Both the position numbers and the translations under genes were made by a program. The notes under the pieces were generated by a model that saw only the letters and a list, made by a program, of their open reading frames with translations, did no database searches and had not been told where the DNA came from. This document shows positions 1-9,138 of a DNA stretch of 64,000 nucleotides, in pieces; position 1 is the first letter of the stretch, and each line of letters opens with the position of its first letter. Source of the DNA: Pectobacterium peruviense (GTDB taxonomy: Bacteria > Pseudomonadota > Gammaproteobacteria > Enterobacterales > Enterobacteriaceae); contig NZ_LXFV01000032.1 in NCBI RefSeq assembly GCF_002847345.1, forward strand, positions 28,888 through 92,887, given 5' to 3'.

Positions 1-1
1 G

Positions 2-1129
2 CAGAAAGCCATTGCCCACGAACGTCTGACGCGCTGGTTTGATTCCATTCTGGAACATGGTCTGGTGGAGTGGAATTCGGCGGCCTATTACCCCATCGAT
101 CTGATTGGGCTGGTGGCGCTGTATGAACTGGCGCAGGACGCCGATCTACGCGAAAAATCTCGCGTGGTGATTGACCGCATCATGCTGATGACGGCGTGGG
201 TGCATCAGAACGGTGTCGCGGTTGGCACCATGGGACGCGCCTACGATAAAGAGCTGCGTTCCGGCATGTTGACCGAGCTGTCTGGCCTGTGTGCGCTGAT
301 GTGGGGCGAAGGCTGGCTGATTCCACACTGTGCCACGCTGCCGCTGCTGTGCCTGAGCGACTATCAGCCGCCGGAAGCGACGGATCGGATTGCGCACTGG
401 TCACTGCCGCACGGCGCAGAAGCGCGCTGGGTACAGGGGTTGAACCGCAGCGCACGTATCATTGCCTGGAAACAGCGCGATGTCGCCTTTTCCTCCGTGT
501 TTGACCATCACCCCGGTGAGCCCGGACACCAGCAGCATCTGCTGGATGTGCGACTGGGCACGCACTATGCCGCTCGTCTGTGGGTGAACCATCCCGGCGA
601 GGATCGTCCTGACGGTGTGCACCGACCTTCTTACTGGGCGGGCAACGGGCGTATGCCACACCTGATGCAGCATCGTAATCGCGCGCTAGTGGTGTTCGAT
701 CTGCAACAGGATATCCGCCCGTGGACACATCTCTATTTGCCACAAACCGCGCTGGATGAGGTCATCGTTGAAGATGTCTGGTGCTTCGTGCGCGGTGGTA
801 ACGGTTATGCCGCCTTCCATAATCCCGCAGGGCTACAGCCGTTTGCGACCGCAGGTCAGCAGGCCGAAGGCGAGCTACGGGCATATGGCGAAAAGAACGT
901 CTGGTTCGTTGCCGTAGACAGCGGCGATGGCGCGGAAGGATTCGCCGCGTTTGCTGCCCGCTTCCGAGGGCGCTCCTTGGTACAGGATAGCGATGGTGTG
1001 CACATCGACGATCCCGACTACGGCGAGTTGGCCTTTAGCCACGAGACTGGATTCAGCGTAACCCAGCAGCCTTTCATTTTTCCCGACGATGTCCCGGTCG
1101 TCCCGCAGTTCAACACAGGAAACCCATGA
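2..1129 (+). CDS. Uncharacterised carbohydrate-utilisation protein, 3' part (cut by window start)
   Basis: The reading frame is open from base 2 with no start or stop before the window edge, so about 375 C-terminal residues are visible; the GTG at 65 is probably internal. The N-terminal half is rich in Trp, Tyr and Leu helices, as in alpha/alpha-toroid enzymes. The C-terminal half (from about residue 150) looks like beta-sandwich sequence with many Trp, His and Gly. I do not recognise the family with confidence; a two-domain polysaccharide-lyase-like or heparinase-like fold is possible. The stop overlaps the ribosome binding region of the GH105 gene and the gene leads into a sugar ABC transporter, so a role in oligosaccharide breakdown is inferred from context only. 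Confidence 0.6.
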   Translation, partial: QKAIAHERLTRWFDSILEHGLVEWNSAAYYPIDLIGLVALYELAQDADLREKSRVVIDRIMLMTAWVHQNGVAVGTMGRAYDKELRSGMLTELSGLCALMWGEGWLIPHCATLPLLCLSDYQPPEATDRIAHWSLPHGAEARWVQGLNRSARIIAWKQRDVAFSSVFDHHPGEPGHQQHLLDVRLGTHYAARLWVNHPGEDRPDGVHRPSYWAGNGRMPHLMQHRNRALVVFDLQQDIRPWTHLYLPQTALDEVIVEDVWCFVRGGNGYAAFHNPAGLQPFATAGQQAEGELRAYGEKNVWFVAVDSGDGAEGFAAFAARFRGRSLVQDSDGVHIDDPDYGELAFSHETGFSVTQQPFIFPDDVPVVPQFNTGNP

Positions 1130-1130
1130 C

Positions 1131-2237
1131 ATGCAGACAGGTTCACTTAACCGACAACAAACCGAAGCGCTGCTGGCGCAGGTGGCGCGGGCGTTTTGTC
1201 GCCTGAAAGCGATTGATAGCGTAACGCAGGACGACGCACCGGATGCTGGGCTGACGATTCAATTTGAAGAGTGGGATTGGGAAGTCGGCGTCGGGCTGTA
1301 CGGTTTCTGGAAGCTGGCGCATCTGACGCAGGACGACACCATGCTGACGACGCTGGCGAATTGGTATCAACAAAAGTTGGATGCTGGGTTGCCGCCGCGT
1401 CAGATCAACTCGACGGCACCGATGCTGGTGCTGGCGCTGCTGTGTCAGGACAAGCCGGATGCGCCTGCACAGTGGCGTGAAACCGTGAGCGACTGGGCGG
1501 ACTGGCTGCTGCACTCGCTGCCAAAAACCGAGGATGGCGGCTTCCAGCACACGGTGAAAGAGCGGCCAAACACCGGGCAACTGTGGGACGACACGCTGTT
1601 TATGGCCGGTCTGTTTCTGGTAGTCGCAGGGAAATTGCTTTCTCGTCGCGATCTGATCGAAGAGGCGGAATATCAGCTTGTCACGCACGCGCGCTATCTG
1701 GCCGACGTGCGCAGCGGGCTGTGGTATCACGGCTGGACGTTTGTTGGTCGCCATCACTATGCCGATGCATTCTGGGGACGTGGCAACGCCTGGATTACGC
1801 TGGTGCTGCCGGAAATGCGCGTACTGGCGGAGGATCAGCTATCCGCGCCGGTATTGCGCACGCTAGAGGCGATCTTGGAACAGCAAACGACAACGCTGGC
1901 GCGCGTCCAGCACGATTCTGGCCTGTGGCACACGCTGCTGGATGACCCGGACTCACCGCTGGAGACCTCCGCTAGCGCCGGGTTTATTGCTGGGATTTTG
2001 ACGGCGCGTCGGCTAGGGATGTTGCACGATTTTCCGCAGGACGTGCTGGAAAAAGGCTATGCCGCCGTGGTGGCGCAGATTGACGCACAGGGTGTGGTGC
2101 AAGGTGTCTCGGACGGCACGGCGATGGGACATGATTTGCAGTTCTATCGCGATATTCCCAATGTTGCCGTGCCTTACGGGCAGGCGCTGGTGATGCTGAT
2201 GTTATTGGCACAGTTAGATTCTGTTTGCGAGGGCTGA
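1131..2237 (+). CDS. GH105-family unsaturated rhamnogalacturonyl hydrolase (YteR/RhiN-like)
   Basis: The 368-residue protein has features expected of glycoside hydrolase family 105 (six-hairpin fold): [26 protein letters not shown] and [11 protein letters not shown] followed by [13 protein letters not shown]. Family members act in the cytoplasm on unsaturated galacturonyl-rhamnose disaccharides left by rhamnogalacturonan lyases, using conserved Asp and His residues. I chose the ATG at 1131 over in-frame starts from 1089 because AGGA at 1117-1120 sits about 10 bases before it. The gene follows the upstream gene by 1 base and precedes the ATPase gene by 2 bases, so they form one operon. No signal peptide is visible, consistent with action after import by the adjacent transporter. 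Confidence 0.85.
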   Translation: MQTGSLNRQQTEALLAQVARAFCRLKAIDSVTQDDAPDAGLTIQFEEWDWEVGVGLYGFWKLAHLTQDDTMLTTLANWYQQKLDAGLPPRQINSTAPMLVLALLCQDKPDAPAQWRETVSDWADWLLHSLPKTEDGGFQHTVKERPNTGQLWDDTLFMAGLFLVVAGKLLSRRDLIEEAEYQLVTHARYLADVRSGLWYHGWTFVGRHHYADAFWGRGNAWITLVLPEMRVLAEDQLSAPVLRTLEAILEQQTTTLARVQHDSGLWHTLLDDPDSPLETSASAGFIAGILTARRLGMLHDFPQDVLEKGYAAVVAQIDAQGVVQGVSDGTAMGHDLQFYRDIPNVAVPYGQALVMLMLLAQLDSVCEG

Positions 2238-2239
2238 CA

Positions 2240-3331
2240 ATGGCGAGTCTGGAACTGAAAAACGTCCACAAAAATTACGGTGCGGTGAGCATTATCAAAG
2301 GCGTGGACTTAACGATTCATGACGGCGAGTTCATGGTCTTTGTCGGCCCGTCGGGCTGTGGAAAATCCACGCTGCTGCGCATGATTGCCGGTCTGGAAGA
2401 AATCAGCAACGGCGAGCTGCTAATCGACAACCGCAAGGTGAACGATCTCACGCCAGCAGAGCGCAAGATTGCGATGGTATTCCAGTCTTATGCGCTCTAC
2501 CCGCACCTCTCGGTGCGCAAGAACCTTGCGTTCGGGCTGGAAAATTTGCACTTCCCCAAAGACGAAATCATCCGCCGCATTGATGAGGCTGCGCGCATGC
2601 TGGGGCTGGAACCCTATCTGGATCGCAGGCCGCGTGCGCTGTCGGGGGGACAGCAGCAGCGCGTTGCCATTGGTCGCGCTATCGTGCGTGAGCCTGACCT
2701 GTTCCTGTTTGATGAACCGCTCTCCAATCTCGATGCCAAGCTGCGCGTGCAGACGCGCGGTGAGTTGTCCCGCCTGCATCAGAAACTGCGTACCACCATG
2801 ATTTACGTGACTCACGATCAGGTGGAGGCAATGACGATGGCACAGCGCATTGTGGTGCTGAATGCCGGTCGCATCGAGCAGGTTGGTACGCCGCTGGAGC
2901 TGTTCAATCGGCCGAAAAACAAGTTCGTCGCGGGCTTCATCGGCTCACCGCGCATGAATATGTTCCCGGCGCAGATTGTCGCCACCTGCGCAGACGGCGT
3001 CGAGGTGCAGTGCCCATCCGGCAATCGTCTGGTGCTGCCGTTTATCGGCACCGTCGGGCAGAACGTCACGCTCGGGATTCGTCCTTCACACTGTGAAGTC
3101 GTGGAAGAAGGCGAGGGAATTGCACTGTGCGTCGATCGCTGCGAGATGATGGGGCATGAGACTTTCATCTATGGGCGGATGGGCGGCATTGACGACGAGA
3201 TGATCGTCCATCTGGCGCAGCACCGTGAGTTCGCTGCGGGCGAGTCGGTGTTTGTGCGCTTTCCGCCAACGTATTGCCATCTGTTCGATGGTGAAACGGA
3301 TGACACATTGCCGCGCGGCACCGAGCATTAA
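2240..3331 (+). CDS. Sugar ABC transporter ATP-binding protein (UgpC/MsmK/MalK type)
   Basis: A 363-residue CUT1-type ATPase. Walker A is GPSGCGKST, the Q-loop is in [12 protein letters not shown], the signature is LSGGQQQR, Walker B is [12 protein letters not shown], and the switch His is in VTHDQ. A C-terminal regulatory (TOBE/OB) domain of about 130 residues follows, as in MalK relatives. It would energise import through the two permeases encoded next. The ATG at 2240 is preferred because GAGGG ends 7 bases upstream; an in-frame TTG at 2225 overlaps the GH105 stop. No solute-binding protein is present in the visible part of the operon, so it probably lies left of the window. Confidence 0.93.
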   Translation: MASLELKNVHKNYGAVSIIKGVDLTIHDGEFMVFVGPSGCGKSTLLRMIAGLEEISNGELLIDNRKVNDLTPAERKIAMVFQSYALYPHLSVRKNLAFGLENLHFPKDEIIRRIDEAARMLGLEPYLDRRPRALSGGQQQRVAIGRAIVREPDLFLFDEPLSNLDAKLRVQTRGELSRLHQKLRTTMIYVTHDQVEAMTMAQRIVVLNAGRIEQVGTPLELFNRPKNKFVAGFIGSPRMNMFPAQIVATCADGVEVQCPSGNRLVLPFIGTVGQNVTLGIRPSHCEVVEEGEGIALCVDRCEMMGHETFIYGRMGGIDDEMIVHLAQHREFAAGESVFVRFPPTYCHLFDGETDDTLPRGTEH

Positions 3332-3354
3332 TTATCGCGACGGGAGAGGACGAC

Positions 3355-4353
3355 ATGAAAAAGATTGCCTTACTGCCCGCAGGATCGCTGATCGATAAGC
3401 TGGTGACGCCAGTGGAAAAAGCGGTGAATCTGCTACAAAAGTTCGGTGGCCGCAAAGTGATGCCGTGGTTTTTTATCGCGCCCAACATGCTGCTGTTCGC
3501 CGTTTTTGTCTTTATTCCGATTCTGCTGTCGGTGTGCTACGCCTTTACCGGCGGCACCAATATCCTGCTGTGGGAGCGCCCGTATGTGGGCGTAGCTAAC
3601 TTTTCCACGCTGCTGAGCTGCGGCAACTACGCCGATCCGTCGAGCTGTGAACAGGATCTGTTCTGGACCGGCGTCTACAACACCGTGTCATTCACCTTTT
3701 TCAACGTGCTCTGCACGCTGCTAGTGGCGTTGGTGACGGCACTGATCCTCAATCGCAAGATTGTCGCCCGGGGCTTTTTCCGCGCGATGTTCTTCTATCC
3801 GGTACTGCTGTCGCCGGTGGTGGTTGGCCTGATCTGGCAGTGGTTTCTTAATCGTAACGGCTTGCTGAATCTGGTGCTGTCGTCGCTGGGCGGACAGCCG
3901 ATTACCTTCTTGCTCGATCCAACGCTGTCGCGCTTCTGGGTGGTGTTTGTCTCCGTCTGGTTTCACGTCGGATTTTATACCTTGATTCTGCTAGCCGGAT
4001 TGCAGGCGATCCCGCGTGATATCTACGAGGCGGCGGCGGTAGATGGCACCTCGCGCTGGCGCGGTTTTTATCGGCTGACGCTGCCGCTGCTGGCACCGAA
4101 CATTCTGGTGGTGGTGATTCTGCTGACCATCAACAGTGTGCAGATCTTCGATGAAGCCTGGGTGTTAACCAACGGTGGCGGCCCCGGCACGGCCAACAGC
4201 TTTATTGTGCAGTACATCTACCAGACCGCTTTCTCGTCGAATGCATCGCTCTACGGACTGGCTTCAGCAGCTTCGGTGCTGATGGGCGTGGTGTTGATGA
4301 TCCTGACGGCCTTGCAGTTCCTGCTGACGCGTCGGCTGGAAGGGAAAAAATAA
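3355..4353 (+). CDS. Sugar ABC transporter permease, MalF type
   Basis: This 332-residue inner-membrane protein has about six hydrophobic segments, starting at residue 38 (WFFIAPNMLLFAVFVFIPILLSV). It carries the EAA loop EAAAVDGTSRWRGFYRLTLPLL near residue 223, which docks on the ATPase. The segment after TM1 contains a short periplasmic loop with two Cys (LLSCGNYADPSSCEQD), typical of this permease subgroup. It lies 23 bases after the ATPase gene and 8 bases before the second permease gene. Substrate is inferred from the GH105 neighbour as rhamnogalacturonan-derived oligosaccharides. Confidence 0.92.
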   Translation: MKKIALLPAGSLIDKLVTPVEKAVNLLQKFGGRKVMPWFFIAPNMLLFAVFVFIPILLSVCYAFTGGTNILLWERPYVGVANFSTLLSCGNYADPSSCEQDLFWTGVYNTVSFTFFNVLCTLLVALVTALILNRKIVARGFFRAMFFYPVLLSPVVVGLIWQWFLNRNGLLNLVLSSLGGQPITFLLDPTLSRFWVVFVSVWFHVGFYTLILLAGLQAIPRDIYEAAAVDGTSRWRGFYRLTLPLLAPNILVVVILLTINSVQIFDEAWVLTNGGGPGTANSFIVQYIYQTAFSSNASLYGLASAASVLMGVVLMILTALQFLLTRRLEGKK

Positions 4354-4361
4354 CGGGAGCC

Positions 4362-5414
4362 ATGATGAAGATAATCGCCTTTCTTACCCGCACCCGTCAT
4401 CCGGGGCGCATCCATATTACGGATATCATGAGCTGGGTCTGGCTGGTGGTCGGCACACTGCTGGTGATGATTCCGGTCATGTGGGCTGCCATGTCGTCGT
4501 TCAAAACACCGGCGGAAATTAACCGCTTTCCGCCGAGTTTTCTGCCGCAGGCGGCAGATACCATCACGCTACCGGAGTACCCGAAGCCGCTGGAACTGTG
4601 GCAGGTTAAGCAGGAAGACGGCGAAGCGAAAACCATGGCACTGGTCAGGCGCATCGGGCTGATCGCACAGCTGGTGAACCCGGATGCGCCGAGTGAGGTG
4701 GTGCGTGTGTCGACCAAAGATCTGGTGCCGATGAAGGCGTTGCATCTGGAGACGGAGAACTACACGACGCCGATCACGAAGTTCCACTTTGCCACCTACC
4801 TGAAGAACACCGTATTTGTGACGGTGATGGCAACGCTGCTGACCCTGTTGCTCAGTTCGATGGCGGCCTTTGCTCTGTCGAAATACGAGTTTCGCGGGCG
4901 TGGCACGGTGCTGACGCTGTTCCTCTCGACCATGATGATCCCGCTGTCGGTGGTGATGGTGCCGACGTTTCTGGTGGTGATTGGTCTGAACATGGGCGAT
5001 AACCTGTGGGGCGTGATTATCCCCACAATAGCGACGCCGACGGGCGTATTTCTGCTGCGGCAATACATGCTGACGATCCCCGATGAGCTGATCGAGGCGG
5101 CGCGGATCGATGCCGCCAGCGAGTTCCGTATTTACTGGAAGATCATCCTGCCGCTGACCGCACCTGCGCTGGCGGTGTTGGCGATCTTCTCGGTGATCTG
5201 GCGCTGGAACGACTTCCTCTGGCCGCTGATCGTTCTCTCCAGTCAGGATAATTTTACGCTGCAAATCGGTCTGAATGCGTTTCAGGGGCAGTTCTCGGTG
5301 CAGTGGCACTATATACTAGCGATGACGATGCTCTCGCTTCTGCCGGTGACGGCGGTGTTCGTCTTCCTGCAAAAATACATCACGACGGGGATTGCCAACA
5401 CGGGGATGAAATAA
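4362..5414 (+). CDS. Sugar ABC transporter permease, MalG type, with large periplasmic insertion
   Basis: A 350-residue permease and partner of the preceding one. TM1 is near residues 20-42 and the EAA loop is EAARIDAASEFRIYWKIILPL near residue 245. Between TM1 and TM2 there is an unusually long hydrophilic stretch (about residues 45-140), longer than the usual loop of MalG-type permeases. Starts at 4362 and 4365 are both possible; GGGAG at 4355-4359 fits 4365 better. The stop overlaps the start of the LacI gene by one base (TAATG), so the regulator is cotranscribed. Confidence 0.9.
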   Translation: MMKIIAFLTRTRHPGRIHITDIMSWVWLVVGTLLVMIPVMWAAMSSFKTPAEINRFPPSFLPQAADTITLPEYPKPLELWQVKQEDGEAKTMALVRRIGLIAQLVNPDAPSEVVRVSTKDLVPMKALHLETENYTTPITKFHFATYLKNTVFVTVMATLLTLLLSSMAAFALSKYEFRGRGTVLTLFLSTMMIPLSVVMVPTFLVVIGLNMGDNLWGVIIPTIATPTGVFLLRQYMLTIPDELIEAARIDAASEFRIYWKIILPLTAPALAVLAIFSVIWRWNDFLWPLIVLSSQDNFTLQIGLNAFQGQFSVQWHYILAMTMLSLLPVTAVFVFLQKYITTGIANTGMK

Positions 5415-6463
5415 TGGCGACACTCAAGGATATTGCCGATCGCGCTGGGGTTTCTATCAGCACGGTTTCCCGCGCGCTGAACGGTACGGCACCGATCAGC
5501 GCCAAAGTCAGGCAGCACATCATGGCGATTGCTACTGAGCAGGGCTATCCGCTGCATAAAGTGGGCAAAGCGACCGTCGCACCGACGGAACCGTTGCGCC
5601 ACATTCTGCTGGCGACGCCGCGCAACCTGATGCTGGAAAGTGAGTACAATCTGGTGTCGCTGACGTTGATTAACGCCCTGAAAACGCTGTGTCTGCAACG
5701 CAATATCCAGCTGCGTCCGTTTCTGGGGGAACACGACACCATTAACGAACAGCAGCTGTTGCGTGAACTTCAGGGCGGAAAAGAGAGCGGCATTCTGATC
5801 GTGAATGACGATCACCCAACGCTGCTGAACGCCGTCGCGGAAAGCGGCATTCCGGCGGTGCTGATCAACGGTGAAGATCCTTCGATGCGCTTGAGCAGCG
5901 TTACGCCAGCCAACCACTATGCCGCCGCCGCCGCAGTGCGTTACCTGATCGATCAAGGGCACACGCGGATCCTGCATTTGACCTGGACGTCGCGCATGAC
6001 GATCAAACAGCGTGAACGTGGCTATCGTGACGCGCTTGCACAGGCGGGTATTGCGGTGGATGACGATCTGATTCTGTCGCTGCCGGATTTCCACCCGCGT
6101 ACGGCTCGTGATGCACTGCTGCGCTGGCTGACAGCCAATCCTGACAGGCTGGGCGTCACCGCGATTTTCTGCGCTGCGGATAATCAGGCTATCGGCGTGA
6201 TCGATGCGCTATATCAGCACGGGCTGCGGGTGCCAGAGGACATGTCGGTGATGGGCATGGACGACATTCTACCCTTCGACATGCTGCCGGTTTCACTCAC
6301 TACGGTACATCTGCCGTTTGAAACTATCGCCCGTGCTGCGTTACAGCTGCTGGCACAGCAAATGATGCCCGCACAAGCGCTCGGTATTGCCCAGCGCACC
6401 GAACTGGCGGGGCAGGTGGTCGTCAGAGAATCGGTGCGGCGAGTTGGGACTACTACCGGTTGA
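5414..6463 (+). CDS. LacI-family transcriptional regulator of the operon
   Basis: A 349-residue repressor-type protein. The N-terminal helix-turn-helix is LKDIADRAGVSISTVSRALNG (residues 4-24). A periplasmic-binding-protein-like effector domain follows, ending in the typical TTVHLPFETIARAA and ELAGQVVVRESVRR segments. It is the last gene of the ABC operon and starts inside the permease stop codon, so it probably autoregulates the operon in response to an imported sugar. A decayed copy of its last ~85 bases lies at 9043-9130, on the far side of three unrelated genes. Confidence 0.93.
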   Translation: MATLKDIADRAGVSISTVSRALNGTAPISAKVRQHIMAIATEQGYPLHKVGKATVAPTEPLRHILLATPRNLMLESEYNLVSLTLINALKTLCLQRNIQLRPFLGEHDTINEQQLLRELQGGKESGILIVNDDHPTLLNAVAESGIPAVLINGEDPSMRLSSVTPANHYAAAAAVRYLIDQGHTRILHLTWTSRMTIKQRERGYRDALAQAGIAVDDDLILSLPDFHPRTARDALLRWLTANPDRLGVTAIFCAADNQAIGVIDALYQHGLRVPEDMSVMGMDDILPFDMLPVSLTTVHLPFETIARAALQLLAQQMMPAQALGIAQRTELAGQVVVRESVRRVGTTTG

Positions 6464-6504
6464 GTTCACGGGCAGCAGCACGATCCGGCTGTGAGATAAC
6501 CCTT

Positions 6505-7923
6505 TCACGATAATCCGATGGCCGCTGCCAGTCGATGCACCAATGCCTTTGCCATCGCTGGTTCGGTCACATTAGTGAATCCCATAAGAAGCCCTCCGCG
6601 TGATGTTTTGCTCGTTCGCCAGTCATTCAGCGCCTGAATGGCAAGGCCATGAGATTGAGCGGCGGCTGCCAGAGACTGGTCGTTGCCACGGGTGGCCAGC
6701 GTAGCTAACACATGAATGCCGCCTGCCTGTGGCTGGACGGTCAAGTGTGAACCTAATGCCTGCAAAAGCTCATCAACGAGATAGCCGCGACGAATGGCAT
6801 ACAGCGAACGCATCCTGCGCAAATGGCGAGCAAAGTGACCTTGCTCCATGAAATCCGCCACTGTGGCTTGGGGTAGGATCGATCCCGCGCAGCAAAAATG
6901 ATTTGCCGTATCCTTGAAGCGTTCGATCTGCGGTTCAGGGACAACCAGATAAGCTAAGCGTAGGCCGGGAAACAGTACCTTGCTGAAGGTACCGGTGTAG
7001 AGCACGCGCCCGTCGCGATCCAGGCTTTTCAGCGCAGGTAATGGCCGGCCGTGGTAACGGAACTCGCTGTCGTAGTCGTCCTCAATGATCCATGATCGGT
7101 GGTGGCTGGCCCATTCCAGCAGTTGCAGTCGTCGGGGTAATGACAACGCCATCCCCATGGGGCTTTGGTGCGTGGGAGTTACCACGGCAAAACGTGCCTC
7201 TGCGGCTCGCTGTTGACCGATGTCCACATTCAGGCCTTCCTCATCCACCGGAACGGGTTCCAGATGCATACCTGCTCGCGCCAAAAACTGGTGAGCGAAG
7301 ATATAGCCGGGATCTTCGAACCATCCACTATCGCCGGGTTGCAACAACGTACGGCACACCAGTTCCAGCGCTCCCCGATAGCCAGCGGTGATGAACACCT
7401 GCTCGTGTGTGCAAGTGATGCCGCGCGAGATCTCCAGATAGGTAGCGATGGCTCGACGAAGCGGTTCATAGCCCGCCGGATCTGGAGAGATCATGGCTGC
7501 CGTATCCAGCGTGCGTAAATTGTGCCCGGCTAGGCGCGCCCAGGTCTTGCGGGGGAAGGCATCCAGTGCAGGCAGGCCGAGTTGGAAAGGTTGTACTTGA
7601 GCGGTCTCGATTTGCGAGCGCGAAGGTATTTGAGAAAGGGATGTGGTGCTGTATCTCGATTCGGTCAGCTTTTCCAACTGGGGTGAGACGATAGTACCCG
7701 CTGGGCCGCGTGTCAGGAAATAGCCTTCACTGGCCAGCATCTGATAAGCCATTTCGACCGTGCCTCGTGCCAGATTCAGCTCACTGGCAAGGCTGCGTAC
7801 GGACGGTACGCGATCGCCTGGATGAAGTTTTCCGGCGGTAATGGCGTCTCGGTAGCGTCGATACAGCTGTAAATAGAGCGGTGCATCGTGTTCCCTGCTT
7901 GGCCTCAGTTGCTGCATGTCCAT
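6505..7923 (-). CDS. MocR/PdxR-type GntR regulator with aminotransferase domain
   Basis: A 472-residue protein. The N-terminal winged helix is GntR type (YRRYRDAITAGKLHPGDRVPSVRSLASELNLARGTVEMAYQML, residues 22-65). It is fused to a fold-type I PLP aminotransferase-like domain with the Lys in YTGTFSKVLFPGLRLAYLV and the IIEDDYDSEFRY segment. Such regulators sense PLP or amino-compound adducts; many control adjacent, divergent genes. Here a GNAT gene diverges 91 bases away, the likely target. The ATG at 7923 is used; an internal Met two codons later is possible. The downstream end faces the lacI 3' end. Confidence 0.92.
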   Translation of the reverse strand: MDMQQLRPSREHDAPLYLQLYRRYRDAITAGKLHPGDRVPSVRSLASELNLARGTVEMAYQMLASEGYFLTRGPAGTIVSPQLEKLTESRYSTTSLSQIPSRSQIETAQVQPFQLGLPALDAFPRKTWARLAGHNLRTLDTAAMISPDPAGYEPLRRAIATYLEISRGITCTHEQVFITAGYRGALELVCRTLLQPGDSGWFEDPGYIFAHQFLARAGMHLEPVPVDEEGLNVDIGQQRAAEARFAVVTPTHQSPMGMALSLPRRLQLLEWASHHRSWIIEDDYDSEFRYHGRPLPALKSLDRDGRVLYTGTFSKVLFPGLRLAYLVVPEPQIERFKDTANHFCCAGSILPQATVADFMEQGHFARHLRRMRSLYAIRRGYLVDELLQALGSHLTVQPQAGGIHVLATLATRGNDQSLAAAAQSHGLAIQALNDWRTSKTSRGGLLMGFTNVTEPAMAKALVHRLAAAIGLS

Positions 7924-8014
7924 ACGTTATGCCCCATTCATTTACTCAATTCTTGCACCTTTCTTGTGGGTCATGATTTTCCTAACATACTGGCTTCATT
8001 ACAAGGAGATTGGC

Positions 8015-8446
8015 ATGAGCACCTTTCGATTGAGCCTCATTGAGAGTGATCAGGACTACTTGGCTTGCTTCGAGGTTATGCGGGAGCTGCGGCCTCATCT
8101 TCCTGATGCAGCCACATTCACTGCGCAGGCCCGTCGTCAAGCTGGGCAAGGCTATCGTCTGCTGGCGGCATGGCAGGACAATTTGGTCATGGGGTTGGTG
8201 GGTTACCGCGTTCAGGAAAATCTATTGTATGGCCGATTCCTCTATGTTGATGACCTTGTGGCCGCCGTAGGTGTCCGCGATCAGGGGCTTGGCGGTCAGC
8301 TGATTGAGGCAATGCGCGAGGAAGCGCAGCGGCAAAACTGTGCTCATCTGGTACTCGATACGGCCTTGGGCAATGCGCTGGCGCAACGCTTCTATTTTCG
8401 TCAGGGTCTGCTTTCCAAAGGCCTGCATTTCAGCCAAGCGCTATAG
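8015..8446 (+). CDS. GNAT family N-acetyltransferase
   Basis: The 143-residue protein has the GNAT core: LLAAWQDNLVMGLVGYRV, LYVDDLVAAVGVRDQGLGGQLIEAM (acetyl-CoA-binding loop, Q/RxxGxG/A type) and a C-terminal LDTALGNALAQRFYFRQGLLSKGLHF. I placed the start at the ATG at 8015 because AAGGAG at 8003-8008 precedes it; the frame is open further upstream but would run into the promoter shared with the MocR-type gene. The substrate is unknown. Divergent pairing with the PLP-dependent regulator suggests control by it. Confidence 0.88.
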   Translation: MSTFRLSLIESDQDYLACFEVMRELRPHLPDAATFTAQARRQAGQGYRLLAAWQDNLVMGLVGYRVQENLLYGRFLYVDDLVAAVGVRDQGLGGQLIEAMREEAQRQNCAHLVLDTALGNALAQRFYFRQGLLSKGLHFSQAL

Positions 8447-8586
8447 GTGTGAAGAGCCATGCAACCACTGCTTTGCGGTCACTTTGGGTGGCAAGGTCGG
8501 GTTACTCCGACGGCTGAAGCATGGGCTCAGACACGTCATGCGTTGACTTATTTTCTCGTTCTTTCATTTCTTATTGGAGATCTTCT

Positions 8587-9018
8587 ATGAGTACGCTTCG
8601 CTTGCCCTACCAAACCCTTTCGGCAGAAGCCTATCAAGGGTTCGGCATTGCCAAGAAAGCTCTGAATAAGAGCACCGTTGGAAAACAGTTGATTGAATTG
8701 GTCTATTTGCGTGTTTCGCAAATTAATGGCTGTGCTTTCTGCCTGGAGATGCATGCATCGGCTCTGCGCGCTGATGGCGTGCCGGATGCGAAGCTAGACA
8801 GCCTGGCTGGCTGGCGTGTGAGTGAACAGTTCAATGAACGCGAGCGTGTGGCGCTAGCCTGGACGGAATCGCTTGTGGATGTGGCTCGTAGCCACGCGCC
8901 TGATGAAGATTTTGAACCGCTGAAGGCGCATTTCAGCGATGCAGAGATCGCCGATCTGAGCTTTGCTGTCGCGCTGATGAGTGCCTTTAATCGTTTGGCG
9001 ATCGGCATGCGCCAATAA
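8587..9018 (+). CDS. Carboxymuconolactone decarboxylase/AhpD-like alkylhydroperoxidase
   Basis: A 143-residue all-helical protein of the AhpD-like family, with the CXXC pair at Cys49 and Cys52 in INGCAFCLEMHASAL and the downstream His of the same motif. In characterised AhpD the pair performs thiol-dependent peroxide reduction. The start at 8587 follows a GGAGA ribosome site at 8576-8580. The gene lies 140 bases after the GNAT gene on the same strand and could be cotranscribed. It is immediately followed by a short GC-rich hairpin and then by the lacI remnant. Confidence 0.88.
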   Translation: MSTLRLPYQTLSAEAYQGFGIAKKALNKSTVGKQLIELVYLRVSQINGCAFCLEMHASALRADGVPDAKLDSLAGWRVSEQFNERERVALAWTESLVDVARSHAPDEDFEPLKAHFSDAEIADLSFAVALMSAFNRLAIGMRQ

Positions 9019-9024
9019 GGTATG

Positions 9025-9043
9025 GCGCCTGCTTTGCAGGCGC
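9025..9043 (+). terminator. GC-rich hairpin after the AhpD-like gene
   Basis: A perfect 8-bp stem GCGCCTGC/GCAGGCGC with a TTT loop lies seven bases after the AhpD-like stop. No T-run follows, so termination is uncertain. It also marks the junction with the lacI remnant. Confidence 0.4.
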
Positions 9044-9130
9044 AGCAAATGACGTCATCACTGTATTGCCCAACGCACCGAACTGGTGGTGCTGGTGGGA
9101 GTCTGAGAATCAGTACGGCGACTGAAATAG
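9043..9130 (+). pseudogene. Decayed duplicate of the LacI-regulator 3' end
   Basis: Bases 9062-9121 match bases 6383-6442 inside the LacI gene at about 50 of 60 positions by eye, and a further 10-base match (CAGCAAATGA) lies just upstream. Conceptual translation gives CIAQRTELVVLVGV-stop-ESVRRLK-stop, against GIAQRTELAGQVVVRESVRR in the intact gene. The in-frame stop and the missing bases between the two blocks show decay. It separates the MocR/GNAT/AhpD block from the next gene. Confidence 0.75.
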
Positions 9131-9138
9131 ACGGGATG

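Noticed and set aside
4569..5309. Antisense frame of 246 codons inside the second permease gene
   Set aside because: The translation is dominated by His, Arg and Gln with no fold pattern; it is a shadow of the permease.
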